Assembly (NCBI GenBank): GCA_002343325.1
Contig: DDSG01000029.1
Span: 4,718 to 68,717 of the forward strand
DNA: 64,000 bases
From: Phycisphaerales bacterium UBA2396
GTDB lineage: Bacteria > Planctomycetota > Phycisphaerae > Phycisphaerales > UBA1924
Direction: 5' to 3'
Shown here: positions 55,952 to 64,000 of the stretch, in pieces
How positions within the stretch are numbered: position 1 is the first letter of the stretch
Layout: each line of letters opens with the position of its first letter
Made by a program: the position numbers and the translations under genes
Notes under the pieces: model-generated
What the model was told of the DNA's origin: nothing
Database searches by the model: none
The model's input: the letters and a program-made list of their open reading frames with translations, nothing else

Positions 55952-57439
55952 TCACTGACCCTGCGCCAGGCTGTACCCCTTCACCCCATCGAACGTCCGC
56001 AGCAGCTCATACGAGCACACCGTGAACGCCTCCGCGATCTTGTCCATCAACGCCACGCACCGGCTCTGCCCGAACGCGCCCGGCGACACCCCGTCCTTCA
56101 GCTCAAACCGCACCCGGTAGTAATCCACGCACTCCGTGTACACCGATCCCGTCGGCCACACCTGCGTACCACGGTTCGAAATCAGCGACAACTTGAACGG
56201 CGTGTCCTGGCACGCTCGCGTCATCTCCTCCGCCAACGACAGCGGACTCAGCGTCGTATCCAGATAGATATCGCACCCCACCACCTGCGTCACGATGTTC
56301 TTGAACGTCCGGATCACCTGCTGACCCGTCGGCCGCGGCGGCCTCATGAAACAGTGGTCCCCCTCCGCCGCCTCCGGCACCGCCGCCACCGTCTTCGGCA
56401 GGTTCCCAAGATTGTCCATCACCGCCCGCGTAAACGCCGACGTCCCCACCGCGGGCTTGCTCTTGTCCCCAAAGTCCCCCGTGTGCACACCGCTCTCAAG
56501 CGTCGCCAGAAGCGCGTTCTCGATCGCCGCAGCCTCCCTGAACAGACACACATGCCTCAGCAGCATCAGCCCCGACAAAATCAGGCTCGTCGGGTTCGCC
56601 ACGCCCTTGCCCGCGATATCCGGCGCCGTCCCGTGCACCGCCTCAAAGATCGAAATATGATTCCCGATGTTCGCCGACGGCGCAAAGCCCAGCCCGCCAA
56701 CCAGCCCCGCCACTAGGTCCGACACGATGTCGCCCTGCAGATTCGGCAGCACCACCATCTTGTACTGCTGAGGCTTCATCACCAGGTTCATGCACAACGC
56801 ATCAACGATCACGTCCGCCTGCTCGATCTCCGGAAAGTCCTTCCCCACCGTCTTGAACCGCTCCAGGAACAGCCCGTCCGTCATCTTCATGATGTTGGCT
56901 TTGTGCCCGCAGTGCACCTTCCCGATCTTCAGCTTCCGCGCCGTCTGGTACGCGAACCGATGAACCTCGTCACACCCAGGCGCCGAAATCAGCCGCTTGC
57001 ACTGCACCATGTCGTTCGAAAGCCGGTGCTCCACGCCCCCGTACGTATCCTCGATGTTCTCCCGGACAATCGTCATGTCGATCGACACGCCCGCCTTCGA
57101 GTACACCGTCTCCACGCCCGGCAGCGTCTTGAACACCCGGTAGTTCGCGTACGCGTTCCACAGCTTCCGCGCTGTCACGTTGATGCTCTTCCCGCCCCCG
57201 CCCTTGGGCGTCTCCATCGGGCCCTTGAACAGGATCCCGCAGTCCTCCACCGTCCGGATCGCCTGCTCCGACATCCCCCGCGAGTTGCCCTTGGCAAACT
57301 CCGTCGCCCCCATCTCCACAGGCACAAAGTCCGCCTGCTTCATCACCCCCGCCGCTTTGAACAGCTCCAGCGTCGCCGCCATGATCTCAGGACCAATCCC
57401 GTCGCCCGCCGCCAGCGCAATCTGCAGTGTGGACGCCAT
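55952..57439 (-). CDS. icd: Isocitrate dehydrogenase, long Thermus-type, predicted NAD+-dependent
   Basis: A 495-residue enzyme; ATG 57439 gives MASTLQIALAAGDGIGPEIM. The substrate site is seen in KSINVTARKLWNAYANYR and VRENIEDTYGG. Metal ligands are in LPNLQGDIVSDL and GLGFAPSANIG. It aligns over the entire length with the 496-residue Thermus thermophilus enzyme, including the C-terminal domain (LSLISNRGTQVWPTGSVYTE). The cofactor loop reads HGTAPDIAGKGVANP. At positions equivalent to E. coli 344, 345 and 351 it has Asp, Ile and Ala rather than Lys, Tyr and Val, the signature of NAD+ rather than NADP+ specificity. No other citrate-cycle gene is in the window. Confidence 0.93.
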   Translation of the reverse strand: MASTLQIALAAGDGIGPEIMAATLELFKAAGVMKQADFVPVEMGATEFAKGNSRGMSEQAIRTVEDCGILFKGPMETPKGGGGKSINVTARKLWNAYANYRVFKTLPGVETVYSKAGVSIDMTIVRENIEDTYGGVEHRLSNDMVQCKRLISAPGCDEVHRFAYQTARKLKIGKVHCGHKANIMKMTDGLFLERFKTVGKDFPEIEQADVIVDALCMNLVMKPQQYKMVVLPNLQGDIVSDLVAGLVGGLGFAPSANIGNHISIFEAVHGTAPDIAGKGVANPTSLILSGLMLLRHVCLFREAAAIENALLATLESGVHTGDFGDKSKPAVGTSAFTRAVMDNLGNLPKTVAAVPEAAEGDHCFMRPPRPTGQQVIRTFKNIVTQVVGCDIYLDTTLSPLSLAEEMTRACQDTPFKLSLISNRGTQVWPTGSVYTECVDYYRVRFELKDGVSPGAFGQSRCVALMDKIAEAFTVCSYELLRTFDGVKGYSLAQGQ

Positions 57440-57585
57440 GCCGTGTTCCTTCCCTGTTCGAATCCTCTCCAACGGGCCCAAGGATAGTCCCCACTCCGAC
57501 ACCCCCGGCCGCCCCGTCGTCTCCATCGTCCGAAAACCCAAGCCCCTTCACCCCACCTACAACTTCCTCTCAAGGAGCCCCATCC

Positions 57586-58164
57586 ATGGCCAAGAAGTCC
57601 ACCCGCAAAGCCCCCCGCGCCTCCGCTCGCCGCGCCAAGCCCGCCGCCCGTTCGGCACGGCCCGCCAAGAGCGCCCCCTTCGACGCCAAGGCCGCCATGG
57701 AGCACGCCATCACTTCCCTCGACTTCGCCCGTGAGATGACCCTGAAGCTCCTCACCGATTGGCCCAAGAACAAACTCGCCCACCAGTTCTCCCCCGCCGA
57801 CAACCACCCCCTCTGGACCCTTGGCCATCTCGGCACCAGCGCAGAGTGGTTCGCCTCCGTCCTCGACAAAAAGGCCGGCCCCTCCGCAAAGCTCAACGCC
57901 ACCTTCGGCGGCGGGTCCAAGCCCTCCGCCAACCCCAAGGACTACCCCTCCCTCGCCAAACTCATCACCCTCTACAACGCCGGCCACCAACGCCTCGTCA
58001 ACGCACTCCGAAACACCAAAGACCCGCTCGCCAAGCCCGACGCCAAGATGGACTGGCTCCGCGACGGCCTCCACGCCGCCGAAATGGCCATCTGGCACGA
58101 AGGTTGGCACGCCGGGCAGCTCTCCACGCTCCGCCGCCAGCACGGGCTCCCGGGCGTCATGTAA
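57586..58164 (+). CDS. DinB-superfamily protein with basic N-terminal tail
   Basis: A 192-residue protein; ATG 57586 has AAGGAG upstream. Residues 1-30 are Lys/Arg/Ala-rich (KKSTRKAPRASARRAKPAAR). The remainder is a four-helix DinB-like fold with the putative metal histidines in NHPLWTLGHLGTSAEWFASV and in the C-terminal HEGWHAGQLSTLRR (H-x3-H). DinB proteins include thiol transferases and many uncharacterised hydrolase-like members. The basic tail may bind nucleic acid, by analogy with the H1-like protein at 44671. Start region and spacing look normal. Confidence 0.8.
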   Translation: MAKKSTRKAPRASARRAKPAARSARPAKSAPFDAKAAMEHAITSLDFAREMTLKLLTDWPKNKLAHQFSPADNHPLWTLGHLGTSAEWFASVLDKKAGPSAKLNATFGGGSKPSANPKDYPSLAKLITLYNAGHQRLVNALRNTKDPLAKPDAKMDWLRDGLHAAEMAIWHEGWHAGQLSTLRRQHGLPGVM

Positions 58165-58194
58165 CCCCGCTCCCAGCCGCTCGGCCCGTCCGCA

Positions 58195-59712
58195 TCACCC
58201 ATCCGCTCGCGGTACCTCTCGGCCTCCCGCCGGCACCGCCGCTGTCTCCACGCCCAAAGGCCGGGTGATCTCCACCACCAGCGTGTCATCGTCCGCCACC
58301 CCGGAACGATGATGCTCCACCGCCTCCAGAATCCCCCGCGTCCAGATCCCGCACCGGTGCTCGATCACCCGGTTCGACAGCGTCCGCCTCGACATCATCC
58401 CCAGCGGCGACTGCGCCGTCGCCACCAGCGACCGCATCCCGCACACCCCCAGCATCCGCCCACGATCGTCCCTCGCCTCCATCGCCCCGTCCGTGTACGC
58501 GATCAACGCATCACCGGGCCCAAATCTCAGCGACCGAGGCTCCGCCTGAAACTCCGGATGCGGGCACACCCCGAGCACAAATGCCGTGCTCTCGATCTCG
58601 TGCACCGTCCCATCCACCGCCCGCACGAACGCCGGCGGATGCCCACCGCTCGCATACTCCAGCGTGTCCGAATCACAGTCAATCCGAACGCACAACGCCG
58701 TCGCATAAATCGAGTGCTTCGCCAGCGTCAAATGAATGTACCGGTTCAGCAGTTCCAGCACATCCCCCGGCGGCGCCAGCGGATTTTCCGCGAACACACG
58801 CTCAAGCTCCCCGTGCAGCCGGTTCACCGTCAGCGCCGCCGGAATCCCGTGCCCCGTCACATCCACCAGCACCACCGACATCTTCCGACCCCCGAACTCC
58901 TTCGGGCAGTGCGCAAACACGAAGTCCCCACCGATCGACCGCATCGGCTCATACTCGTACCAGAAGCAGATCGGCCCGTCCGTGATCGCCTGCGGGAATA
59001 GCGACTCGTGGATCTTCCGCGCGTCCAGCAGCTCCCGCCGGAACTCCCCGTACCGCCGCGCCAACGCCTTCAGCTTGTACGCCTCGATCCGCCTCGAATG
59101 CTTCAGCCACGCCACCACCGCGCCCGGAATCCCCAGCGCCGGACTCAGCGCCAGGCTCACCCACGTCTCCGCCTCCCCATGCGGCGCAAACAACAGCGTG
59201 AACAACGCGTTCGCGCCCAGCAGCACCAGCATCGGCCGGATCGCCTGCCACAGATTCCACGGCAGGAACAACGCCGCCGCAAAGTGCGTCATCGCCACCG
59301 GCGCCAAAGGCGATGACGTCGGCACAAGCGTCCACGCCATCAGCCCGATCAACCCCTCCGCCACCACCAGCCCCACCGAAATGTCCGTCAGCCGTGTCCG
59401 CGGGATCCGAACATTCCGCACCACCGCCCACACCGCGCCATACAACGCCAGCACCAACGCCCCGGCCAGCAGCATCGTCGTCCACTGACCGCCCGTCCAC
59501 GCCGCAGGCGTCCCCAGAAACCACAAATCCCGCTCCGGAAAGAACCGCCGCTCGATCACCGCCCCGCCAAACCGCATCACGAACGCCACCACCCCGACCA
59601 ACCCCCACACCATCGTGAACCGCGCCAGCCGCCGCGAAAACAGGGACGCCGTGTCCGCCTCAAACTCGTGGCGGAACTCCGTCGTGTACTGGTTCGTCCC
59701 GTGATTGCTCAA
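58195..59712 (-). CDS. Membrane SpoIIE/PP2C-type serine phosphatase
   Basis: A 505-residue protein; TTG 59712 is used because GGAAGGAAG lies about 8 bases upstream, though an internal ATG (about residue 34) is also possible. About six transmembrane helices occupy residues 30-210 (MVWGLVGVVAFVMRFGGAVI, LLAGALVLALYGAVWAVV). The C-terminal phosphatase begins near RKIHESLFPQAITDGPI and has metal-binding Asp in SIGGDFVFAH, LVDVTGHGIPAALTVN and DALIAYTDGAMEARD. These proteins dephosphorylate anti-sigma antagonists, often STAS proteins. A STAS domain occurs far away at 225-1424, but linkage is speculative. Confidence 0.85.
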   Translation of the reverse strand: MSNHGTNQYTTEFRHEFEADTASLFSRRLARFTMVWGLVGVVAFVMRFGGAVIERRFFPERDLWFLGTPAAWTGGQWTTMLLAGALVLALYGAVWAVVRNVRIPRTRLTDISVGLVVAEGLIGLMAWTLVPTSSPLAPVAMTHFAAALFLPWNLWQAIRPMLVLLGANALFTLLFAPHGEAETWVSLALSPALGIPGAVVAWLKHSRRIEAYKLKALARRYGEFRRELLDARKIHESLFPQAITDGPICFWYEYEPMRSIGGDFVFAHCPKEFGGRKMSVVLVDVTGHGIPAALTVNRLHGELERVFAENPLAPPGDVLELLNRYIHLTLAKHSIYATALCVRIDCDSDTLEYASGGHPPAFVRAVDGTVHEIESTAFVLGVCPHPEFQAEPRSLRFGPGDALIAYTDGAMEARDDRGRMLGVCGMRSLVATAQSPLGMMSRRTLSNRVIEHRCGIWTRGILEAVEHHRSGVADDDTLVVEITRPLGVETAAVPAGGREVPRADG

Positions 59713-59733
59713 GCGACCGGCTTCCTTCCAAAC

Positions 59734-60336
59734 TTACCCCACCGTCCGGTTCTTCCCGGGAACCCAGAGTACATCCCCCTTGCCACCGCCGTTCGCCACC
59801 CGCGACAGCACAAACAACAGGTCGCTCAGCCGGTTCAGATACCGGATCGCCTCCGCGTTCGTCTCCGTCGGCTCAAGCCGCAACAACGTCACGCTCCGAC
59901 GCTCCGCCCGCCGAACCACCGTCCGCGCCACATGCAGCGACGCCGCCGACGCCGTACCCCCAGGCAGCACGAACGACGTCAACGCCGACAGCCCCTCGTT
60001 GTACCGGTCGATCGCTCGCTCCAGCCGCTCCGTCTGCGCCGCAACCACCCGCAACGCCGCCCCGGGCTTCTCCCCCGGTTCGAGCGGCGTCGCCAGGTCC
60101 GCCCCCAGATCAAAAAGATCCTGCTGGATCCCCGACAGCAGCGCATCGATCTCCCCCCGCTCCGCCATCTCCGACCCGCGCACCGCCAGCACCGCCACCC
60201 CGATCGCACAATTCGCCTCGTCCACGCTCCCGTACGCTTCCACGCGCGCCGAGTCCTTCGACGCTCGCTGACCGCCCACCAGCCCCGTCGTCCCATCGTC
60301 CCCGGTGCGCGTATAGATCTTGTTCAGCTTGACCAT
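59734..60336 (-). CDS. pduO: Cob(I)alamin adenosyltransferase, PduO type
   Basis: A 200-residue enzyme that makes adenosylcobalamin. Start ATG 60336, MVKLNKIYTRTGDDGTTGLV, with the ATP-binding TRTGDDGTTGL. EAYGSVDEANCAIGVA and GVVR-type helix VARTVVRRAERRSV complete the trimeric helix-bundle family pattern. ALTSFVLPGGTASAASLHVA is the corrinoid-side motif. Divergent from recJ by 30 bases and located 21 bases before the phosphatase gene on the same strand, so those two may be cotranscribed. It shows that the organism uses adenosylcobalamin, in line with the B12 riboswitch at 5191-5416. Confidence 0.93.
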   Translation of the reverse strand: MVKLNKIYTRTGDDGTTGLVGGQRASKDSARVEAYGSVDEANCAIGVAVLAVRGSEMAERGEIDALLSGIQQDLFDLGADLATPLEPGEKPGAALRVVAAQTERLERAIDRYNEGLSALTSFVLPGGTASAASLHVARTVVRRAERRSVTLLRLEPTETNAEAIRYLNRLSDLLFVLSRVANGGGKGDVLWVPGKNRTVG

Positions 60337-60366
60337 CGGGTTCTCGTTTCACTCAGAGGGGTGCGC

Positions 60367-62202
60367 ATGACCGTCAATCACTCGGGAGGCCCTTCCTCCC
60401 TCCACCAACGGTATGGGCCCCCCTCAGCACCCAGCGTGCGAGGCCTCCTCAAACGCTGGATCCCCCGTTCCTCGTCCACTTCCCCCACCCCCTGCACTCA
60501 GGACGCACCCCTCCTCGCCCGCGTCCTCCACGCCCGCGCCCTCTCCCCGGACCTCGCCCACAACTTCCTCCAACCCTCCCTCCTCCACCTCCACGACCCC
60601 GCCTCCATGCCCGACATGGACCGCGCCGCCGCACGGCTCCTCGACGCCGCTCGCCAACGACAACCCATCGTCATCTACGGCGACTACGACGTTGACGGCA
60701 TCTCCGCCACCGCCATCCTCTTCCACACCCTCCATCACCTCGTCCCAAACGCCCTCGTCTCCACCTACGTCCCCCACAGACTCGACGAAGGCTACGGCCT
60801 CAACGCCGACGCACTCCGCGCTCTCGCCGCCCAAGGCGCCAAAGTCGTCGTCTCCGTCGACTGCGGCATCACCGCCGTCCAGCCCGCTCTCGTCGCCGCT
60901 CAAGCCGGCATCGACCTCATCATCACCGATCACCACAACCCCCCAGCCTCCCTCGACGATCTCCCCGACGCCTACGCCGTCGTCCACCCGCGCCGCCCCG
61001 ATTCCTCCTACCCCTTCGGCGATCTCTCAGGCTCCGCCGTCGCCTACAAACTCGCCTGGCGACTCTGCACCCTCGCCGCCGGATCTCCGCGCGTCGCCGC
61101 CAACACACGCGAACTCCTCCTCGACCTCCTCGCTCTCGCATCCCTCGGCGTCATCGCCGACATCGTCCCACTCGTCGGCGAAAACCGCGTCATCGCACGC
61201 TTCGGCCTCTCCAGACTCAAATCCTGCTCCCTCATCGGTGTCCAATCCCTCATCGACGCCTCAGGCCTCTCCGGAGACCGCGTCGACGCCTACGACGTCG
61301 GCTTCAAGCTCGCCCCTCGCCTCAACGCCTGCGGCCGCCTCGGACACGCCCGCGAAGCCGTCGAACTCTTCACCACCGCCAACCACACCCGCGCCAACGA
61401 GATCGCCCACCAGCTCACCACACTCAACAACGAACGCCGCGCCGTCGAACGCGCCATCACCGACGCCGCCACCGACATGGCCCAACTCGCCGGCATGACC
61501 TCCGACCACCGCCGCGCCATCGTCCTCGCACACCCAGACTGGCACCAGGGCGTCGTCGGAATCGCCTGCTCGAGGCTCGTCTCTCTCTTCCACAGACCCA
61601 CCATCCTCCTCGCCCAACGCGGCGACGAATGCCACGGCTCAGGTCGAAGCATCGACGGCTTCAACCTCCACCTCGCCCTCGAATCCTGCCGCGACTCCCT
61701 CCTCTCCTTCGGCGGGCACGACATGGCCGCCGGCCTCCGCCTTCACGCCCACCGCCTCCCCGAATTCACCGAACGCTTCATCGAGCACGCCAACAACGCC
61801 CTCACACCCGAACACCTCACCGCAACACTCCTCCACGACGCCGACGCACAGCCCCACGAACTCTCCCTCGACGCACTCCGCGACCTCGCCCGCCTCGCAC
61901 CCTTCGGCCGGGACAACCCGCCCGTCCGCCTCCGCCTCACCAACATCCGCCTCGACGGCCGACCCCGCACCCTCGGCGCCGACGGCAAGCATGCCTCGCT
62001 CTTCGTCCGCTCCCGCGATCGCCACCACGACCGCGTCCTCCGACTCGTCGGCTGGGACTGGGCCTCCAGACTCGCCGACATCCCCGCCGGCGCGCCCATC
62101 GAGGCCGTCGTCGAACCCAAAATCAGCACCTTCTCCGGATCCCCCACCGTCGAGGCCGAACTCCTCGACCTCCGACTCCTCCAGGACCCCCGCACCCGCT
62201 AG
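60367..62202 (+). CDS. recJ: Single-stranded-DNA exonuclease RecJ
   Basis: A 611-residue 5'-3' exonuclease of recombination and mismatch repair. DHH-family motifs are IVIYGDYDVDGISATAI (metal Asp), VVSVDCGIT, IDLIITDHHNPPASL, and later GFKLAPRLNACGRLGHAREA. The DHHA1 part has DECHGSGRSIDGFNLHLALE and SFGGHDMAAGLRLH. ATG 60367 is used; GTG 60361 is in frame two codons before it. Its last four bases overlap the convergent hypothetical gene at 62199. The mutS start lies 550 bases further on. Confidence 0.95.
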   Translation: MTVNHSGGPSSLHQRYGPPSAPSVRGLLKRWIPRSSSTSPTPCTQDAPLLARVLHARALSPDLAHNFLQPSLLHLHDPASMPDMDRAAARLLDAARQRQPIVIYGDYDVDGISATAILFHTLHHLVPNALVSTYVPHRLDEGYGLNADALRALAAQGAKVVVSVDCGITAVQPALVAAQAGIDLIITDHHNPPASLDDLPDAYAVVHPRRPDSSYPFGDLSGSAVAYKLAWRLCTLAAGSPRVAANTRELLLDLLALASLGVIADIVPLVGENRVIARFGLSRLKSCSLIGVQSLIDASGLSGDRVDAYDVGFKLAPRLNACGRLGHAREAVELFTTANHTRANEIAHQLTTLNNERRAVERAITDAATDMAQLAGMTSDHRRAIVLAHPDWHQGVVGIACSRLVSLFHRPTILLAQRGDECHGSGRSIDGFNLHLALESCRDSLLSFGGHDMAAGLRLHAHRLPEFTERFIEHANNALTPEHLTATLLHDADAQPHELSLDALRDLARLAPFGRDNPPVRLRLTNIRLDGRPRTLGADGKHASLFVRSRDRHHDRVLRLVGWDWASRLADIPAGAPIEAVVEPKISTFSGSPTVEAELLDLRLLQDPRTR

Positions 62203-62684
62203 GCCGACCGCACGCCGCCACCCGCCACGCGCTCCGGCGTTCGCCGCACGATCTCCGCCACGTACGCCTGAAAGTCGTCGTGCAGAATCTTCATCGATCG
62301 GTTTGCAAACATCTCCCGGAAGCTCTTCTCCGCCGCAATCTCGTACATCCGCCGCTCCCAGCTCCCAAAGTAGTCCTTCGGCAGCAGCCCCTCCCGATAG
62401 CTGAACCACACGATCTCGAACACCGACAACTGCATCAGGTTGAAGAAGTACTCCCGGATCGCCTTGTCGTCCCGCTGACCCTCCACATCGTGCGAATACA
62501 CCTCCGCCAGCCTCGGGTCATGAACCCGCAGCTCCCGAAGGTGCATCTGCAACTCCACCATCTTCGTGTAGTTCGCCACGTGCGCCACCCGACGCCAGTG
62601 CCGGAACTGAAGCCCCGTAAACACCAGACCGCACGCGATCACCAGCGACGAGATCGATTGCACAATCACCGGCAGGTATTCCAT
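62199..62684 (-). CDS. Hypothetical membrane-anchored protein
   Basis: A 161-residue protein starting at ATG 62684. One N-terminal transmembrane helix (VIVQSISSLVIACGLVFTGL) is followed by a predicted helical cytoplasmic domain: RVAHVANYTKMVELQMHLRE, YFFNLMQLSVFEIVWFSYRE and SWERRMYEIAAEKSFREMFA. It resembles small uncharacterised bacterial membrane proteins whose helical domains follow a single anchor, but I cannot name a family. Convergent with recJ (4-base overlap), divergent from mutS (72 bases). Confidence 0.7.
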   Translation of the reverse strand: MEYLPVIVQSISSLVIACGLVFTGLQFRHWRRVAHVANYTKMVELQMHLRELRVHDPRLAEVYSHDVEGQRDDKAIREYFFNLMQLSVFEIVWFSYREGLLPKDYFGSWERRMYEIAAEKSFREMFANRSMKILHDDFQAYVAEIVRRTPERVAGGGVRSA

Positions 62685-62756
62685 ACGCCGCCCATCGTAC
62701 CCCTCCCGACGCCTCCCCCTTCGCCCTCGCCCCCGCACGCGATACCCTCTCCTCCC

Positions 62757-64000
62757 ATGGCGGGCGACCCGCGCGAAACCCCGGCGATGCAGCAGTACTA
62801 CCGCTTCAAGCGGGCACACCCGGGGTGCGTCCTCCTCTTCCGCGTCGGTGACTTCTTCGAAACCTTCGACGACGACGCCGTCACCATCTCCAAAGCCCTC
62901 GGCCTCACCCTCACCAAACGCTCCGAAGGCGTCCCCATGGCCGGGGTCCCGCACCACCAACTCGAAAACTACCTCCGCCGACTCCTCGCCCAGGGCTTCC
63001 GCGTCGCCGTCGCCGACCAGGTCGAAGACGCCGCCCAGGCCAAAGGCCTCGTCCGCCGCGAAGTCACCCGCGTCGCCACGCCCGGCACCATCGTCGAAGA
63101 AGGACTCCTCGACGACGACGCCAACGCCCTCGCCGCCATCTGCTTCCTCGATCAAGGCGACGCCGCACCCGCCGCCTTCGCCATCGCCGAAGCCTCCACC
63201 GGCGAATTCGTCGTCGGCGACGCCCAAGGACCCTCCCTCGCCGACGAACTCGCCCGCCGACGCGTCCGCGAAATCATCTACCCCGAAGCCGGCCTCTCCC
63301 CGCCCCCACGCGTCCTCAAGCTCGCCGAATCACTCGGCATCTCCGCCACGCCACGCCCCGTCTGGCACTTCCGACGCGAAGAGTCCCTCGAATCCATCCT
63401 CTCCCACTTCGGCGTCCGAACCCTCTCGGGCTTCGGCCTCCCCGACGACGACCCCTCCATCCCCGCCGCCGGCGCTCTCCTCAGATACCTCCGCGAAACA
63501 CAAACGCCCGCCGCTCACCTCGACACCGACAACCAAGACCCCTCCAAACCCTCCCTCGCCCCCCGCGGCTCCCTCGCCCACCTCCGCCCGCCACGACGCG
63601 AAAGCCGCCACCTCGCCTGCCTCGTCGACGCCGTCAGCCTCCGCGCCCTCGAAGTCGAACGCGTCCTCCGTCAAGCCTCCGCTCCCTCTCTCGCCGACCG
63701 CTCCCTCGTCGGCCTCTTCCTCGCCCAAGGCTCCCGCTGCGTCGCCCGCACGCCCATGGGCAAACGCCTCCTCCGCGACTGGCTCGTCCGACCCCTCGCC
63801 GACCTCGACGCCATCCGCGCACGCCACGACGCCGTCGCCGTCCTTGTCTCCGACCGCCGCGCCGCCGCCGAACTCGCCGAACAGCTCGACGGCGTTCAGG
63901 ACGTCGCCCGCATCGCCGGCCGCCTTGCCCTCGACCGCGCCACACCCCGCGATCTCGTCGCCCTCGGCAAGTCCCTCGACCGCGCCGCCACGCTCGCCGC
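62757..64000 (+). CDS. mutS: DNA mismatch repair protein MutS, N-terminal part (cut by window edge)
   Basis: First 414 residues of MutS; the ATPase domain is outside the window. Domain I begins MQQYYRFKRAHPGCVLLFRV, and the mismatch-stacking F-x-E motif is GDFFETFDDD (Phe33, Glu35). LGLTLTKRSEGVPMAGVPHH is also typical. Domain II follows, and the core domain begins with SRHLACLVDAVSLRALEVER, RTPMGKRLLRDWLVRPLADL. The linker before the core (about residues 235-290) is Pro-rich. Standard MutS1 rather than MutS2, which lacks domain I. Third codon positions here are very C-rich, like all genes at this end of the window. Confidence 0.96.
   Translation, partial: MAGDPRETPAMQQYYRFKRAHPGCVLLFRVGDFFETFDDDAVTISKALGLTLTKRSEGVPMAGVPHHQLENYLRRLLAQGFRVAVADQVEDAAQAKGLVRREVTRVATPGTIVEEGLLDDDANALAAICFLDQGDAAPAAFAIAEASTGEFVVGDAQGPSLADELARRRVREIIYPEAGLSPPPRVLKLAESLGISATPRPVWHFRREESLESILSHFGVRTLSGFGLPDDDPSIPAAGALLRYLRETQTPAAHLDTDNQDPSKPSLAPRGSLAHLRPPRRESRHLACLVDAVSLRALEVERVLRQASAPSLADRSLVGLFLAQGSRCVARTPMGKRLLRDWLVRPLADLDAIRARHDAVAVLVSDRRAAAELAEQLDGVQDVARIAGRLALDRATPRDLVALGKSLDRAATLA

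Overview
This 64 kb window is a high-GC, gene-dense bacterial chromosome segment. It most likely comes from a planctomycete, probably of the Phycisphaerae lineage. That placement is an inference. It rests on secreted proteins with PEP-CTERM-like tails of the variant VPAP type, a long pseudopilin-like protein with an N-terminal methylation motif, a CarB of about 1,180 residues, lysine/alanine-rich histone-H1-like tails, and many hypothetical lipoproteins among housekeeping genes. I saw no tRNA, rRNA, CRISPR array, insertion sequence or phage gene.

Layout. 0-7.3 kb: a cut-off reverse ORF, a DUF1275-STAS membrane protein, carB, then a clear cobalamin riboswitch leading a secreted VPAP-tailed protein and two small Bfd-like 2Fe-2S proteins. 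7.3-19.4 kb: the reverse-strand transcription/translation block rplK-rplA-rplJ-rplL, then rpoB-rpoC. A complete, independently transcribed PEP-CTERM-like gene sits between rplL and rpoB, and nusG/secE are not upstream of rplK. 19.4-33.5 kb: a secreted TPR-like protein, lipoproteins, phoU, purC, a GH10-like protein without catalytic acids, a ComEA-like protein, mfd, miaA, then a phospholipid-flavoured group (cls, NAPE-PLD-like hydrolase) and an HMA lipoprotein. 33.5-41.4 kb: asnS, an SPFH protein, a pseudopilin-like protein, rlmN, a Tat-exported Hyi-like isomerase and a secreted cytochrome b562-like protein. 41.5-49.6 kb: a 1,043-residue three-domain lipoprotein (GH16, esterase, transglutaminase-like), an H1-tail/DUF4287/SRPBCC fusion, glmS, a GNAT enzyme and an exported aspartylglucosaminidase-type Ntn hydrolase. 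49.6-64 kb: ffh with an unusual linker, two coupled envelope genes, an MDR dehydrogenase, a PhnP-like hydrolase, a solitary atpG, an isocitrate dehydrogenase with an NAD-type cofactor signature, a DinB-like protein, a membrane SpoIIE-type phosphatase, a PduO-type cobalamin adenosyltransferase, recJ and the start of mutS.

How the parts fit. Most of the window is housekeeping: nucleotide synthesis (carB, purC), transcription, translation, repair (mfd, recJ, mutS), tRNA modification and cell-envelope precursors (glmS). B12 appears twice, as a riboswitch near the left end and as PduO near the right end, so the organism uses and senses cobalamin. The best candidates for undescribed biology are the riboswitch-controlled secreted protein, the three-domain GH16 lipoprotein with its divergent b562-like neighbour, and the RpoC that lacks most of its second zinc site. 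Hand counts on sampled lines also suggest that plus-strand composition changes from G-rich to C-rich at about 28-32 kb, partly independent of gene direction.
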